NCBI RefSeq assembly: GCF_000819445.1 | Contig: NZ_CP005286.1 | Location: forward strand, 1,240,001 to 1,304,000 | Direction: 5' to 3' | Length of the DNA stretch: 64,000 bases | Source: Corynebacterium humireducens NBRC 106098 = DSM 45392 | Lineage (GTDB): Bacteria > Actinomycetota > Actinomycetes > Mycobacteriales > Mycobacteriaceae | Part shown: positions 1 to 9,581 of the stretch, piece after piece | How the letters are laid out: each line of letters starts with the position of its first letter | Position numbering within the stretch: the stretch's first letter is position 1 | Notes under the pieces: model-generated | The model's input: only the letters and a program-made list of their open reading frames with translations | Databases searched by the model: none | Told to the model about the DNA's origin: nothing | Position numbers and translations under genes: made by a program

Positions 1-13
1 GTAGTACCCCAGA

Positions 14-49
14 CGGCCCCGGAACCAGGTGGTTCCGGGGCCGCCTTGT
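14..49 (+). terminator. Hairpin terminator at the left edge
   Basis: A perfect stem (CGGCCCCGGAACC at 14-26 with its complement at 31-43) around a four-base loop is followed by a T-rich stretch. On the plus strand it would end transcription coming from a gene left of the window. It also lies beyond the stop of the minus-strand helicase gene. Confidence 0.7.
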
Positions 50-73
50 TGTGTCACTGCTCTTACGTGCCCG

Positions 74-115
74 TTGAGCGCTTTGGTGTTGATTGATCAG
101 CCCCAAAGTGCTCAA
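74..115. repeat. Inverted repeat, 13-base arms
   Basis: TTGAGCGCTTTGG at 74-86 and CCAAAGTGCTCAA at 103-115 form a stem with a single G-U wobble around a 16-base loop. No T run follows, so it is not a typical terminator. It lies in the gap after the helicase gene and its role is unknown. Confidence 0.5.
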
Positions 116-152
116 AGCGGGCGGAAGAGCGCGGACATAATGCCGGGCCGAG

Positions 153-2357
153 CTACACCGGCCACTCGCCCACGACGGTGAGAGTCTGCGTCGCGCGTGT
201 CACGGCGACGTAGAGGTCCTGCCAGCCCTGCGGCGAGGCCTCGACGATCGCGGAGGGTTCGAGGACGATGACGTGGTCGAACTCCAGGCCCTTGATCTCG
301 GAGACGTTGGCTGCGGTGATGACCTGGGTGAGGCCGTCGTCACGCACCTCCGGCTTCGTGCCGGCGGGCAGCCAGGTGACCTCGTGGCCGGACTCGCGGA
401 TCGCGACCGCCGGCGTCGCCTCCGGGTCGATCACGGCGAGGACCTCGTTGGCCACCTCCATGATCTCCACCGGGGTGCGGTAGTTGACGGTCAGTTCGTG
501 GTGGCGGAAGCGCGTGCCCACGTATGGTTCCAGCGTCGCGGCCCAGGTGTCCACGCCGGCGGGGGAGCCCGTCTGGGCGGTGTCGCCGACGAGGGTCATC
601 CAGCGGGCGGGGCTGCGGCGGAACACCATGCGCCACTCCATGGGGGAGAGTTCCTGCGCCTCGTCGACGATGACGTGGCCGTAGGCCCACTGCAGGTCCT
701 CGCGGGCGCGCTCGGCGGTGGAGCGGGAGTCGCGGATGATCTGACGCTGGGCGAGGGTCTTGGCGTCGATGACGTCGGTGGCGGCGAGGTGCTCGGCGTC
801 GAAGATGTCGCCGAGGTCGTCGTCGTCGACGGAGCCGGAGGACTCGAGGATGTCGAGCAGGTCCTGGGCGTCCTCGATGTCGTCCTCGGTGGTGAGGGCG
901 TCGTCGTCGAGGTCGGGGAGGCCGATGAGGACGGCCAGTTCGTCGAGAAGCGCGGCGTCGGTGGAGGCCCACGCGGAACCCTCCGGGCGCAGCAGGGCCC
1001 CGCGCGTCTCGTCGTCGTAGCCGGCGGCGGCGACGTCGATGGCATCGGCGGATTCGAGCAGGCCGCGGAGCACACCCTCGGGGGTGAGCTCCGGCCAGAA
1101 CTCCTCGATGAGCTTCTCGACGCCCGGTTCCTCACTCAGATCATCATGGAGCTGGTCGATGTCCGCCCGGGAGAGCAGGTTGGCGCCGCCCAGCGGGTCG
1201 GCGCCGATGCGCTCGGCGAGCTGGTCCGCCAGCTGCCCGATGAGGTGCTCGGCGAAGACGGCGCGTGCCTCGTTGTGGGGGCGACGCGAACGGCGGGCGC
1301 GGGTGCGGGCGGCCTTGACCATGGGGGCGTCGACACGCAGACGGAGGGAGCCGTGGGGGAGTTCCACCGGGGTGTCGGGAAGCGACTGGTGGGCGAGGAC
1401 CGCCTCCTTGAGGATGGTGACCATCTCCGCGGAGCCCTTGATCTCCCTGGTCAGCAGGGATTCCGGCGCGGTGCCGGAGACGCCGGGGTACATGTCGCCG
1501 ATGGTGGACAGCACGACGCCGGTCTCGCCGAGCTCAGGGAGGACGCGGGAGATGTACTCGAGGAAGGTCGAGTTCGGGCCGACGATGAGCACACCGGTCT
1601 TCGACAGCTGCTCACGCGCGGTGTAGAGGAGGTACGCGACGCGGTGGAGGGCGACGGCCGTCTTACCGGTCCCCGGGCCGCCCTCGACGACCATGACGCC
1701 GCGGGTGGAGTCACGGATGATGAGGTCCTGCTCGCGCTGGATCGTCTCGACGATCGACTTCATGTGCCCCGTGCGCGCGGCCTGCATCGCCTGGAACAGC
1801 GCCGACTCACTGCCGACGCCCTCGCGTCCGCCGCCGGCCTCGGCGCCGGAGAGCCACTCGTCGTCGATGCCGGTGACCTCCCGGCCCTTCGTGCGGATGT
1901 GCCGGCGCAGGTGGACGCCCTCGGGTTGCGCGGTCGTCGCCAGGTAGAAGGGGCGGGCCATGGGGACCCGCCAGTCGAGGAGGAGCGTGCGGTAGCCCTC
2001 CTCGCGGACGTCGAGTCCCATGCGGCCGATGTAGCGGCGGTCGAGCTCCGGCTGCCCCGGGACGGGATTCTCCGGCCCGACGGCGGGGTCCTCGATGTCG
2101 ATGCGGCCGAAGACCAGGCCCAGCTGGGCGAGGTTGAGACGGTCGAGCTTCGCGTTGAGGCCGTGGTACTCGGTCTCACGGCGGATGAGTGCGTCGGCGT
2201 CGGGGTTGGCGGGGTCGACCTCCAGCTGCACCTGGCGCAGGCGCTCGTTGGCGTGGGCGACCTCGGCGTCGAGACGCGCGAAAAGACCGTCGACGTAGTC
2301 CTGTTCTCGTGCGAGTTCCTGCTGGTCGTGCGTGACCGGGCCGGACAGACTGCTCAC
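153..2357 (-). CDS. helD: HelD-family RNA polymerase-recycling helicase-like ATPase
   Basis: The 734-residue protein is a UvrD-like superfamily 1 ATPase of the HelD/HelR type. Members of this family push stalled RNA polymerase off DNA, and some actinobacterial members protect against rifamycins. The N-terminus (about 1-75) is a predicted coiled-coil arm, as in HelD, where it enters the polymerase. The Walker A motif GGPGTGKT lies near residue 226 and Walker B DEAQE near 563. The sequence ending in VAVTRATQTLTVVGEW is the usual C-terminal helicase motif. The start is GTG, about 10 bases after a strong AGGAGG. The gene stands alone on the minus strand. Rifamycin tolerance is not shown by the sequence. 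Confidence 0.85.
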   Translation of the reverse strand: MSSLSGPVTHDQQELAREQDYVDGLFARLDAEVAHANERLRQVQLEVDPANPDADALIRRETEYHGLNAKLDRLNLAQLGLVFGRIDIEDPAVGPENPVPGQPELDRRYIGRMGLDVREEGYRTLLLDWRVPMARPFYLATTAQPEGVHLRRHIRTKGREVTGIDDEWLSGAEAGGGREGVGSESALFQAMQAARTGHMKSIVETIQREQDLIIRDSTRGVMVVEGGPGTGKTAVALHRVAYLLYTAREQLSKTGVLIVGPNSTFLEYISRVLPELGETGVVLSTIGDMYPGVSGTAPESLLTREIKGSAEMVTILKEAVLAHQSLPDTPVELPHGSLRLRVDAPMVKAARTRARRSRRPHNEARAVFAEHLIGQLADQLAERIGADPLGGANLLSRADIDQLHDDLSEEPGVEKLIEEFWPELTPEGVLRGLLESADAIDVAAAGYDDETRGALLRPEGSAWASTDAALLDELAVLIGLPDLDDDALTTEDDIEDAQDLLDILESSGSVDDDDLGDIFDAEHLAATDVIDAKTLAQRQIIRDSRSTAERAREDLQWAYGHVIVDEAQELSPMEWRMVFRRSPARWMTLVGDTAQTGSPAGVDTWAATLEPYVGTRFRHHELTVNYRTPVEIMEVANEVLAVIDPEATPAVAIRESGHEVTWLPAGTKPEVRDDGLTQVITAANVSEIKGLEFDHVIVLEPSAIVEASPQGWQDLYVAVTRATQTLTVVGEWPV

Positions 2358-2411
2358 GTGGGCGTAACCTCCTGGAAAGAACGGACCATCCAGGATACCG
2401 CTTCACGGGGA

Positions 2412-2444
2412 AGACCCCGTCCGGAACCGTTCCGGACGGGGTCT
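2412..2444 (-). terminator. Perfect palindromic terminator-like hairpin
   Basis: Sixteen-base perfectly complementary arms (AGACCCCGTCCGGAAC and its complement) are separated by one base. The hairpin lies between the stop of the DoxX-like gene and the helD start, both on the minus strand. There is no clear T run, so termination is inferred from position and stem strength. Confidence 0.55.
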
Positions 2445-2456
2445 GGGTGCGGGGAT

Positions 2457-3371
2457 CTAGCTGAGGACGTCGCCGATCTTCTTCTGTGCCTTGCCGATGG
2501 CCTTGTCGGCGCGGGCCTGCAGCTTGTCCGCGTTCTTGCGGGCCTGCTTGGCGGCGCGGCCGGACTTCTTCTCGGCGGCGACGAGGGCGTCGTCGGCACG
2601 CTCCTGGGCCTTGGCGGCGGCCTGGACGAAGCTCTTGCGGGCGGTGGCGGCGTTGTCCTGCGCGGCGGCCAGCCAGTCGTCCTTGTTGTCCTGGAAGTAG
2701 TCGGACACCTTGTGGGCGGTGCCGGCGGCCGCGGCGGTGGCGGCTGCGGCGGTCGCGGTGGCGGTGTCCTTCCACTCGTCCTTGTGGTCGACGTAGTAGT
2801 CCTGCGCGCGGTGGGCGTACTCGGTGACCTTGTCGGAGGCCTCCTCGAACCAGTCGCGGGCGGAGTCACCGAACTTCTCCGTCTCGGACTTGGTCGGCAG
2901 GGCCTTCTGGACCTTCTTGTTGGCCACGGCGGCGGCCTTGTTGGCGCGCCACTTCAGGCTCGGCTTACCGGCGGTGTCGACCGAGGTGATGGCCAGGCCG
3001 CCGAGCAGCGCCAGGTTGGTGAGGAAACCGGAGCGGCGGGCGTTGCGCTCGGCCTTGTCCTGGGTCTCCCAGAAGGCGTGGCGGGAGAGCATGGTCGGCA
3101 CGGCCATGGCGGCCAGCACGGTGGCGGACAGGCGCGGCAGGAAGCCGACGGCGAGGGAGGCACCGGAGGCTACCTTGGCGCCGGCGACGGCACGGACGAC
3201 GAGCTCCGGGTCGCGCGGGACGCGGCGCGCGTACTCGCGGGGGAGGATCGCGCGGGCGCGCTTGATCAGCAGCTCGGCGTGCTCCACGTGCTCGGAGGTG
3301 TTGAGGAGGCTGTCGGCTCCGTCGGCGATGTAGACGGAGGCGATCATGGGGCGGGCAATCTTGCGGATCAT
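2457..3371 (-). CDS. DoxX-like membrane protein with lysine/alanine-rich tail
   Basis: This 304-residue protein begins MIRKIARPMIASVYIADG, like the DoxX family of small membrane proteins, with hydrophobic segments roughly at residues 65-105 and 125-150. From about residue 150 to the end it is rich in Lys, Ala, Asp and Glu (repeated KAQERADDAL and KKSGRAAKQA-type stretches), probably a helical or coiled-coil cytoplasmic tail. The ATG at 3371 was chosen because GGGAGA lies just upstream and family similarity begins there; the frame stays open further upstream. Its biochemical role is unknown. DoxX relatives have been linked to redox and sulfur stress. Confidence 0.7.
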   Translation of the reverse strand: MIRKIARPMIASVYIADGADSLLNTSEHVEHAELLIKRARAILPREYARRVPRDPELVVRAVAGAKVASGASLAVGFLPRLSATVLAAMAVPTMLSRHAFWETQDKAERNARRSGFLTNLALLGGLAITSVDTAGKPSLKWRANKAAAVANKKVQKALPTKSETEKFGDSARDWFEEASDKVTEYAHRAQDYYVDHKDEWKDTATATAAAATAAAAGTAHKVSDYFQDNKDDWLAAAQDNAATARKSFVQAAAKAQERADDALVAAEKKSGRAAKQARKNADKLQARADKAIGKAQKKIGDVLS

Positions 3372-3426
3372 GGTTGTTCTCCCTTTATCTATGCGACGTT
3401 TTGTATTCCACTGTACTGAGGAATCG

Positions 3427-4029
3427 TCACCAGCGACGCTCCCACCAGTCGTCCAGGTGGGGCCTTTCCGCGCCGAGGGTGGTGCCTTCGCCGTGGCCAG
3501 GATGGACGATGGCGTCGTCGTCGTACCTGTCGAAGATTCGCTCCGAGACGTCCTTGAAGAGGCGCACGAAGTCACTCTCCGAGGTCGTTTTTCCGAGGCC
3601 GCCCGGGAAGAGGCTGTCGCCGACGAACAGGTGCGTCTGGCCGTCGATCTCGGCGGTGAGGGCGGCGCCGCCCGGCGTGTGGCCGCGCAGGATCGCGATG
3701 GGGAACTCGTGTCCGGCGAACGGCAGGGTGTCGCCGTGTTCGAGCTCCACGTCGACGTCCGCGGGCAGGGCGGGGGCGTCGAGGAAGGGGGCGTAGTGGG
3801 TGGCGCCGGTCTTCTCCAGGACCTCGACGAGCGCCCGGTGGTGGTCCGGGTGGCGGTGGGTGGTGAGCACGGCGGTGATCGTCGCCCCGGCCTCCTCGGC
3901 CATGCGGAGGAGGGCGGGGGCGTCGTCGGCGGCGTCGATGAGCAGGGCCTCGGAGCCGGCGACGAGGAGGTAGCAGTTGTTGTCCATCGGTGAGACGGAG
4001 ATCTGGTGGAGGGTGAGAGTGTCGGTCAT
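3427..4029 (-). CDS. MBL-fold metallo-hydrolase, glyoxalase II-like
   Basis: The 200-residue metallo-beta-lactamase-fold protein carries the metal-binding motif THRHPDHH (His58, His60, Asp62, His63) and later [14 protein letters not shown] and HPGHG, which supply the other metal ligands. This matches the small glyoxalase II/YcbL-type hydrolases that cleave thioesters such as S-lactoyl-thiols; the true substrate is unknown. The start looks leaderless: the minus strand reads TACCCT, seven bases, then ATG. It is divergent from uvrA, whose promoter lies immediately upstream. Confidence 0.82.
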   Translation of the reverse strand: MTDTLTLHQISVSPMDNNCYLLVAGSEALLIDAADDAPALLRMAEEAGATITAVLTTHRHPDHHRALVEVLEKTGATHYAPFLDAPALPADVDVELEHGDTLPFAGHEFPIAILRGHTPGGAALTAEIDGQTHLFVGDSLFPGGLGKTTSESDFVRLFKDVSERIFDRYDDDAIVHPGHGEGTTLGAERPHLDDWWERRW

Positions 4030-4057
4030 GCCACCCAGGGTAGCGACGCGCGGCCTC

Positions 4058-4073
4058 TCGGTACTATGTTCGA
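4058..4073 (+). promoter_or_regulatory. Candidate LexA (SOS) box over the uvrA -10 region
   Basis: TCGGTACTATGTTCGA matches the corynebacterial SOS pattern TCGAA(A/C)ANNTGTTCGA, as I remember it, at 11 of 14 defined positions, with a perfect right half TGTTCGA. It overlaps a -10-like TACTAT at 4062-4067, a position where LexA would block uvrA transcription. Confidence 0.5.
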
Positions 4074-4107
4074 GGGAGACCCGACAACCGGACCGGAGGA
4101 CCCATCT

Positions 4108-6960
4108 GTGGCTGACCGCCTCGTCGTGCGCGGAGCGCGCGAGCACAATCTCAAGGGCGTCGACATCGAACTGCCGCGTGACACGCTCGTGGTGTTCACC
4201 GGACTCTCCGGTTCGGGCAAGTCCTCCCTGGCGTTCGACACGATCTTCGCGGAGGGGCAGCGGCGCTACGTCGAGTCGCTGAGCTCCTACGCCCGCATGT
4301 TCCTCGGGCAGATGGACAAGCCGGACGTCGACTTCATCGACGGGCTCTCCCCGGCGGTGTCCATCGACCAGAAGTCGACCAACCGCAACCCGCGGTCGAC
4401 GGTGGGCACGATCACCGAGATCTACGACTACCTCCGCCTGCTCTTCTCGCGGGCGGGCACCGCCCACTGCCCGGTGTGCGACGAGAGGATCGCCCGCCAG
4501 ACCCCGCAGCAGATCGTCGACCAGGTCCTGGCGATGGAGGAGGGGCTGAAGTTCCAGGTCCTCGCCCCGGTCGTGCGCACCCGCAAGGGCGAGTTCGTGG
4601 ACCTCTTCAAGGATCTCGCGGCGCAGGGCTTCGCGCGCGTGCGTGTCGACGGCGAGGTGTACCAGCTCACCGACCCCCCGACCCTGAAGAAGCAGATCAA
4701 GCACGATATCGACGTCGTGGTGGACCGGCTCCAGGTCAAGTCCTCGCAGCGGCAGCGCCTCACGGACTCCGTGGAGACCGCCCTCGCGCTCGCCGACGGC
4801 CTCGTGGCCCTCGAGTTCGTCAGCCGGCCGGAGGACGACCCGGACCGCTACATGATCTTCTCCGAGAAGCTCGCCTGCCCCAACGGTCACCAGCTCACCA
4901 TCGACGAGCTCGAGCCGCGTGCGTTCTCCTTCAACTCCCCCTACGGTGCCTGCCCCGCCTGTGACGGCCTGGGCACCCGCACCGAGGTGGACCTCGACCT
5001 CATCATCCCGGACATCGACGCCCCCGTGATCCGCGCCGTCCAGCCGTGGACCTCGAGCCCGAACGCCGGCTACTTCGAGAAGCTCGTCGAGGGCCTGGCG
5101 AAGGCCCTCGACTTCGACCCGGAGACCCCGTACTCCGAGCTCACCCCCGCACAGCGCAAGGCACTCGTCCATGGTTCGGAGACCGAGGTCAGCGTCCGTT
5201 ACAAGAACCGCTACGGGCGTGTGCGCAACTGGACCGCCCCCTTCGAGGGCGTCATGGCCTACCTTCACCGCAAGATCGACCAGGTGGAGAGCGAGTGGTC
5301 GAAGGAGCGTTTCCTCGCCTACACCCGTGAGGTCGCCTGCCCGACCTGTCAGGGGACCCGCCTCAAGCCGGAGATCCTGGCCGTGCGCCTGGAGTCGACG
5401 GCCCACGGCGAGCAGTCCATCGCGGGGCTCACCGAACTGTCCATCGCGGACGCCAGCGAGTTCCTCGACACCCTGGTCCTCGGCCGCCGCGAGGAGATGA
5501 TCGCCGGTGCCGTGCTCAAGGAGATCCAGGCCCGCCTGCGCTTCCTCCTCGACGTCGGACTGTCCTACCTCACCCTCAACCGCGCCGCCGGCACCCTCTC
5601 GGGCGGCGAGGCCCAGCGTATCCGCCTGGCCACGCAGATCGGCTCCGGCCTGGCGGGCGTGCTCTACGTCCTCGACGAGCCCTCCATCGGACTGCACCAG
5701 CGGGACAACCAGCGGCTCATCGCCACCCTCAAGCGGCTGCGGGACATCGGCAACACGCTCATCGTCGTCGAGCACGACGAGGACACGATCCGGGCGGCCG
5801 ACTGGCTCGTCGACATCGGCCCCCGGGCCGGCGAGTACGGCGGCGAGATCGTCTACCAGGGTGAACCCGCCGGAATCCTCGAGGCCGCGGACTCCGTCAC
5901 CGGCGACTACCTCGCCGGCCGTCGCGTGCTCGGGGTGCCCGAGGAGCGGCGCCCCGTGGACCCGGAGCGGCAGCTCACGGTGATCGGGGCGCGGGAGAAC
6001 AACCTGCAGGACATCGACGTGTCCATCCCGCTCGGCGTCCTGTGCTGCGTCACCGGCGTGTCCGGCTCGGGCAAGTCGACGCTGATCAACCAGATCCTGG
6101 CGAAGACGCTGTCCAACGAGCTCAACAAGGCCCGCCAGGTCCCGGGCCGCGCGAAGCGGGTCGAGGGTACCGGGCACCTGGACAAGCTGGTCCAGGTCGA
6201 CCAGTCGCCCATCGGCCGCACCCCGCGGTCCAACCCGGCGACGTACACGGGCGTGTTCGACAAGATCCGCAAGCTCTTCGCCGAGACCACCGAGGCCAAG
6301 GTGCGCGGCTACAAGGCCGGCCGCTTCTCCTTCAACGTCAAGGGCGGCCGCTGCGAGGCGTGCCAGGGTGACGGCACCCTGAAGATCGAGATGAACTTCC
6401 TGCCGGACGTCTACGTCCCCTGCGAGGTCTGCGACGGCGCCCGCTACAACCGGGAGACACTCGAGGTCCGCTACAAGGGCCGCACCATCGCCGAGGTGCT
6501 CGACATGCCGATCTCCGAGGCGGCCGTGTTCTTCGAACCGATCAGCTCGATCCACCGCTACCTGCAGACGCTTGTCGACGTCGGCCTCGGCTACGTCCGC
6601 CTCGGGCAGTCCGCCACCACGCTGTCCGGTGGTGAGGCCCAGCGCGTGAAACTGGCCTCCGAGCTGCAGAAGCGCTCCCAGGGCCGCACCGTCTACATTC
6701 TCGACGAGCCGACGACCGGCCTCCACTTCGAGGACGTGCGCAAGCTCATGCTCGTCATCCAGGGCCTGGTGGACAAGGGTAACTCCGTCATCGTCATCGA
6801 GCACAACCTCGACGTGATCAAGGCTGCAGACTGGATCATCGACATGGGGCCGGAAGGCGGCTCCGGTGGTGGCCGCGTCGTCGCGGAGGGCACCCCGGAG
6901 CAGGTCGCCGAGGTGGAGGGCTCCTACACCGGGCAGTTCCTGGCTACCGTGTTGGCATGA
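4108..6960 (+). CDS. uvrA: Excinuclease ABC subunit A
   Basis: UvrA is the damage-sensing ATPase of nucleotide excision repair and works with UvrB and UvrC. The 950-residue product has the usual length. It has two ABC ATPase modules: Walker [10 protein letters not shown] near residue 32 and GVSGSGKST near 650, and signatures LSGGEAQRI near 497 and LSGGEAQRV near 840. Zinc-binding cysteine modules are visible, including CEACQGDGT and [10 protein letters not shown]. The GTG start was preferred because GGAGGA lies seven bases upstream and the family N-terminus ([17 protein letters not shown]) begins there. An in-frame ATG at 4066 sits inside the -10 region and is unlikely. Confidence 0.95.
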   Translation: MADRLVVRGAREHNLKGVDIELPRDTLVVFTGLSGSGKSSLAFDTIFAEGQRRYVESLSSYARMFLGQMDKPDVDFIDGLSPAVSIDQKSTNRNPRSTVGTITEIYDYLRLLFSRAGTAHCPVCDERIARQTPQQIVDQVLAMEEGLKFQVLAPVVRTRKGEFVDLFKDLAAQGFARVRVDGEVYQLTDPPTLKKQIKHDIDVVVDRLQVKSSQRQRLTDSVETALALADGLVALEFVSRPEDDPDRYMIFSEKLACPNGHQLTIDELEPRAFSFNSPYGACPACDGLGTRTEVDLDLIIPDIDAPVIRAVQPWTSSPNAGYFEKLVEGLAKALDFDPETPYSELTPAQRKALVHGSETEVSVRYKNRYGRVRNWTAPFEGVMAYLHRKIDQVESEWSKERFLAYTREVACPTCQGTRLKPEILAVRLESTAHGEQSIAGLTELSIADASEFLDTLVLGRREEMIAGAVLKEIQARLRFLLDVGLSYLTLNRAAGTLSGGEAQRIRLATQIGSGLAGVLYVLDEPSIGLHQRDNQRLIATLKRLRDIGNTLIVVEHDEDTIRAADWLVDIGPRAGEYGGEIVYQGEPAGILEAADSVTGDYLAGRRVLGVPEERRPVDPERQLTVIGARENNLQDIDVSIPLGVLCCVTGVSGSGKSTLINQILAKTLSNELNKARQVPGRAKRVEGTGHLDKLVQVDQSPIGRTPRSNPATYTGVFDKIRKLFAETTEAKVRGYKAGRFSFNVKGGRCEACQGDGTLKIEMNFLPDVYVPCEVCDGARYNRETLEVRYKGRTIAEVLDMPISEAAVFFEPISSIHRYLQTLVDVGLGYVRLGQSATTLSGGEAQRVKLASELQKRSQGRTVYILDEPTTGLHFEDVRKLMLVIQGLVDKGNSVIVIEHNLDVIKAADWIIDMGPEGGSGGGRVVAEGTPEQVAEVEGSYTGQFLATVLA

Positions 6961-7682
6961 CACCCCCACCCGATCTGCCGCGCATCCGGGTCAACTGGTG
7001 GTGGATCCTGGCCACCGTCGCCGTGAGCGCCCTGGTGGCCGGCCACCTCCTCCGGGAGGTCTACCCGGGGCTCCCGGACCCGATGCCCGTCCACTGGAAC
7101 GCCCGCGGGGAGGCGGACGGTGTCGCCGCGAAGTCGGTGGCCGGATTCCTGGGCATCGTGCTGATCGGGCCGGGGACCATCGTGCTGACCATGCTGGCGG
7201 TCGCCGGGCTGATCTCCCTGCAGTCGGCGTCGATCACCGAGAGGGGAGGGGCACGCACCCCGGCGGAGGCACGTCGCACCTGGCACACCCTCCGGGCGGC
7301 GCAGACCCACCTGGGCTGGTACCTGTTCGGCGTCAACGCGTCTGTGCTGGCGCTGCTGGTGCGCACCTACACCGGCGCTGACCAGGGGGTTGACCTGCCC
7401 GTGTTCCTGGCGGGGCTGGCGGGACTCACCGCGCTGCTCCTGCTGGTGCTCTACCGGGCGCAGCGGACCGCCGAGGAGAAGCACCCGCGTCCCGCCGCGG
7501 AACAGTCCCACTGGCGGGGTGGCATCTACCGGAACCCCGATGACCCGCGGCTGCTGGTCCCCAACGACTCAGGGATGAACCTCACCGTCAATCTCGGTCA
7601 CCCGTCCGGGAAGCTCGTCCTCGGGCTGATCCTGGGTGGCCCGCTTCTCCTCGTGCTCGGCCTGCTGCTCGTGCTCCTGTGA
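6957..7682 (+). CDS. Membrane protein with DUF1648 and DUF5808-like regions
   Basis: The 241-residue membrane protein starts with ATGA overlapping the uvrA stop, so it is translationally coupled to uvrA. Residues about 12-65 carry the DUF1648 signature ([22 protein letters not shown], a Pro-x-His-Trp pattern after a transmembrane segment). Further helices lie near 60-80, 115-135 and 148-168. [20 protein letters not shown] stretch near residue 182 resembles DUF5808, and a last helix lies at the C-terminus. Relatives include SdpI-like immunity proteins, but no partner toxin is seen. Its last 114 bases overlap the end of the convergent gene. Confidence 0.72.
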   Translation: MTPPPDLPRIRVNWWWILATVAVSALVAGHLLREVYPGLPDPMPVHWNARGEADGVAAKSVAGFLGIVLIGPGTIVLTMLAVAGLISLQSASITERGGARTPAEARRTWHTLRAAQTHLGWYLFGVNASVLALLVRTYTGADQGVDLPVFLAGLAGLTALLLLVLYRAQRTAEEKHPRPAAEQSHWRGGIYRNPDDPRLLVPNDSGMNLTVNLGHPSGKLVLGLILGGPLLLVLGLLLVLL

Positions 7683-9491
7683 GGGGCGTGCCCGGCGCGT
7701 CCGCAGGGACGCCATCGCCAGCAGCGCGACACCGGACACGAGGAAGGCCATGGCCCGTGGGAGCCCCTCCAGCGTGCCCAGGTCGAAGAAGACCAGCTTG
7801 ACCACTCCGGCGACCGCCAGCACCATGCCCGCGCCCAGGGAACCCCGGTCGCTGAGGCCCGGGGCGGCGAGCAGGATCCACGCCGCCAGGACCATCCACA
7901 GGATGCTCACCAGGGCGTGGCCGACGAGGTAGCCGAGCCACATGCCGGAGGTCCCGGAGATGAGGTTGCCCAGCCAGGTGGCGGCGGTGACGAGGGCGAC
8001 CATCGACAGGTGCAGCCCCGCGACGGCGAGGACGATCTGCGCCCACACGGGCAGAGGAGCGAGAGCCTTCCGCCGCGAGATGACCACCCCGAGGAAGACC
8101 GCGATGAGACCCGCCTGGACCAGCGCGATGTGGTCGGTGAGCCACAGCGGGGACTTGCCCAGCACGTTCCGGGAGAGGTCGAAGGTGACCGTCAGGGCGG
8201 CGCCGAGCCAGAAGGCCCACGGCCACACCCGGCCCTCCCCGCTGGCCTCCAGCCAGAGGACGGTGACGACGGCCGCGAGGAAGAAGAGGGCGACGACGAT
8301 GGTGGCGTCGATACGCGCGCCCGCCCCGAAGGGTGGGGTGTTCTCCCAGACGAGGACGAAGGCGACGGCCGTGGCGCAGACCGCGACCATCTCGAGCAGT
8401 TGCTCGTGCCGGTGGCCGAGGAAGGCCAGGGCGACCGTGGCGGGGACGAGCAGCCAGATCGCCCAGGCGTCGGCGGCGACCGGGGTCGCGAACAACAGCA
8501 GGAGCAGGGGCACCACGAAGACGGTGAGCAGGTCCGCACGGTCGTCGGGGCTCGGTTGACGCAGGGTGACCGTCGCGAAGGCGAGGGCGGAACCCATGGC
8601 GAGCAGCGCGAGGACGATCGCCGTGGTCTGCGTAGGACCCGACCAGGTCGAGAGGACGTCCATCGACAGCCAGAGCTGCACGAACAAGGCCGCGACGCCG
8701 GACATGACCCGGATCGCCGGACGCCGGAGGACGGTGGTGACGGCCAGCAGCGTGAGCGGCATGAGAGCGACGATCCACGTCGTCGGGGTGAAGGCCTCGA
8801 AGAAGGTGGGGACGACGAGGAGCGTCGACAGGCCGGCGAAGAACGCCACCCACTCCAGTCGGCGGATGACCGACACCGCCAGGAACACCACCCACACCGC
8901 CATGAGGGCCAGGGTGGCCGCCCACGCCGGCCACCACTCGAGCACCAGCCAGAGGGCGGCGAGGATGACCGCCGACGCCAGCCAGGAGGTGACGAAGAGG
9001 GCGGTCACGCCGGCGGCCATGCCGGCGGTGTCACGATCCGTGACCCGGTGCCGGTAGCCGTCCAGCCACAGACCTGCACCGAAGAGGGCGAGGGCCAGCA
9101 GCGTCGACAGCAGCACCCTGCCCAGCGGGCCGAGCAGACCCATCTGGATGGCCAGGGCCACCGCCAGTCCCACGCCGGCGACCGTGATGAGCGATCCCGC
9201 CACGGCGACCGCACGGATGACCTTCGTCTCGGTCGGCACCGGAGGCTTGGACGGCTTCGGGGGCTTGGCTGGCTTCCCGTACTTAAGGGGCGGGGGAGGC
9301 GGACCCTGGACGGGGGCCATCACCGGCACCTCCGCCGGGGCCTCTGTCGGGGCCTCGGCCCGCGCCGCCTCGGACTGCCGGTTGAGGACGGCGTCGAGCG
9401 AGCGACGGGCGTCGGCAAGCGCTGCCTCGGCGGCCTCGAGCCGTCGCAGGGTGAGTCGCAGTTCCATGGAGTCGCGGGGATCGACGGTCAT
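7569..9491 (-). CDS. DUF2339-type polytopic membrane protein
   Basis: The 640-residue protein begins with a short coiled coil (about 8-45), followed by a Pro/Ala/Lys-rich linker (60-95) that includes KPAKPPKPSKPP. The rest is almost entirely transmembrane helices (roughly 14-18) up to a basic tail. This is the architecture of DUF2339 proteins, whose function is unknown. The start is leaderless-like: the minus strand reads CATAGT, eight bases, then ATG. Its C-terminal coding end overlaps the plus-strand DUF1648 gene by 114 bases, tail to tail. Confidence 0.75.
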   Translation of the reverse strand: MTVDPRDSMELRLTLRRLEAAEAALADARRSLDAVLNRQSEAARAEAPTEAPAEVPVMAPVQGPPPPPLKYGKPAKPPKPSKPPVPTETKVIRAVAVAGSLITVAGVGLAVALAIQMGLLGPLGRVLLSTLLALALFGAGLWLDGYRHRVTDRDTAGMAAGVTALFVTSWLASAVILAALWLVLEWWPAWAATLALMAVWVVFLAVSVIRRLEWVAFFAGLSTLLVVPTFFEAFTPTTWIVALMPLTLLAVTTVLRRPAIRVMSGVAALFVQLWLSMDVLSTWSGPTQTTAIVLALLAMGSALAFATVTLRQPSPDDRADLLTVFVVPLLLLLFATPVAADAWAIWLLVPATVALAFLGHRHEQLLEMVAVCATAVAFVLVWENTPPFGAGARIDATIVVALFFLAAVVTVLWLEASGEGRVWPWAFWLGAALTVTFDLSRNVLGKSPLWLTDHIALVQAGLIAVFLGVVISRRKALAPLPVWAQIVLAVAGLHLSMVALVTAATWLGNLISGTSGMWLGYLVGHALVSILWMVLAAWILLAAPGLSDRGSLGAGMVLAVAGVVKLVFFDLGTLEGLPRAMAFLVSGVALLAMASLRTRRARPSQEHEQQAEHEEKRATQDQPEDELPGRVTEIDGEVHP

Positions 9492-9564
9492 GGGTCCAGA
9501 CTATGGCTTTTCACGGTGGCGTGGCGACCGCTGCGACGAATACTGTCCTGCGCGCCTGAGAGGG

Positions 9565-9581
9565 TATAGTTCCCGCACGTG
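9565..9581 (+). promoter_or_regulatory. Leaderless promoter of the serine-hydrolase lipoprotein gene
   Basis: TATAGT at 9565-9570 lies eight bases before the GTG start at 9579, with no ribosome-binding site between them. This spacing places the transcription start at the start codon. Confidence 0.6.

Noticed and set aside
4030..6969. Very long minus-strand frame running through uvrA into the metallo-hydrolase gene
   Set aside because: Only the 200-residue part at 3427-4029 has family motifs and a promoter; the rest is the shadow of uvrA.
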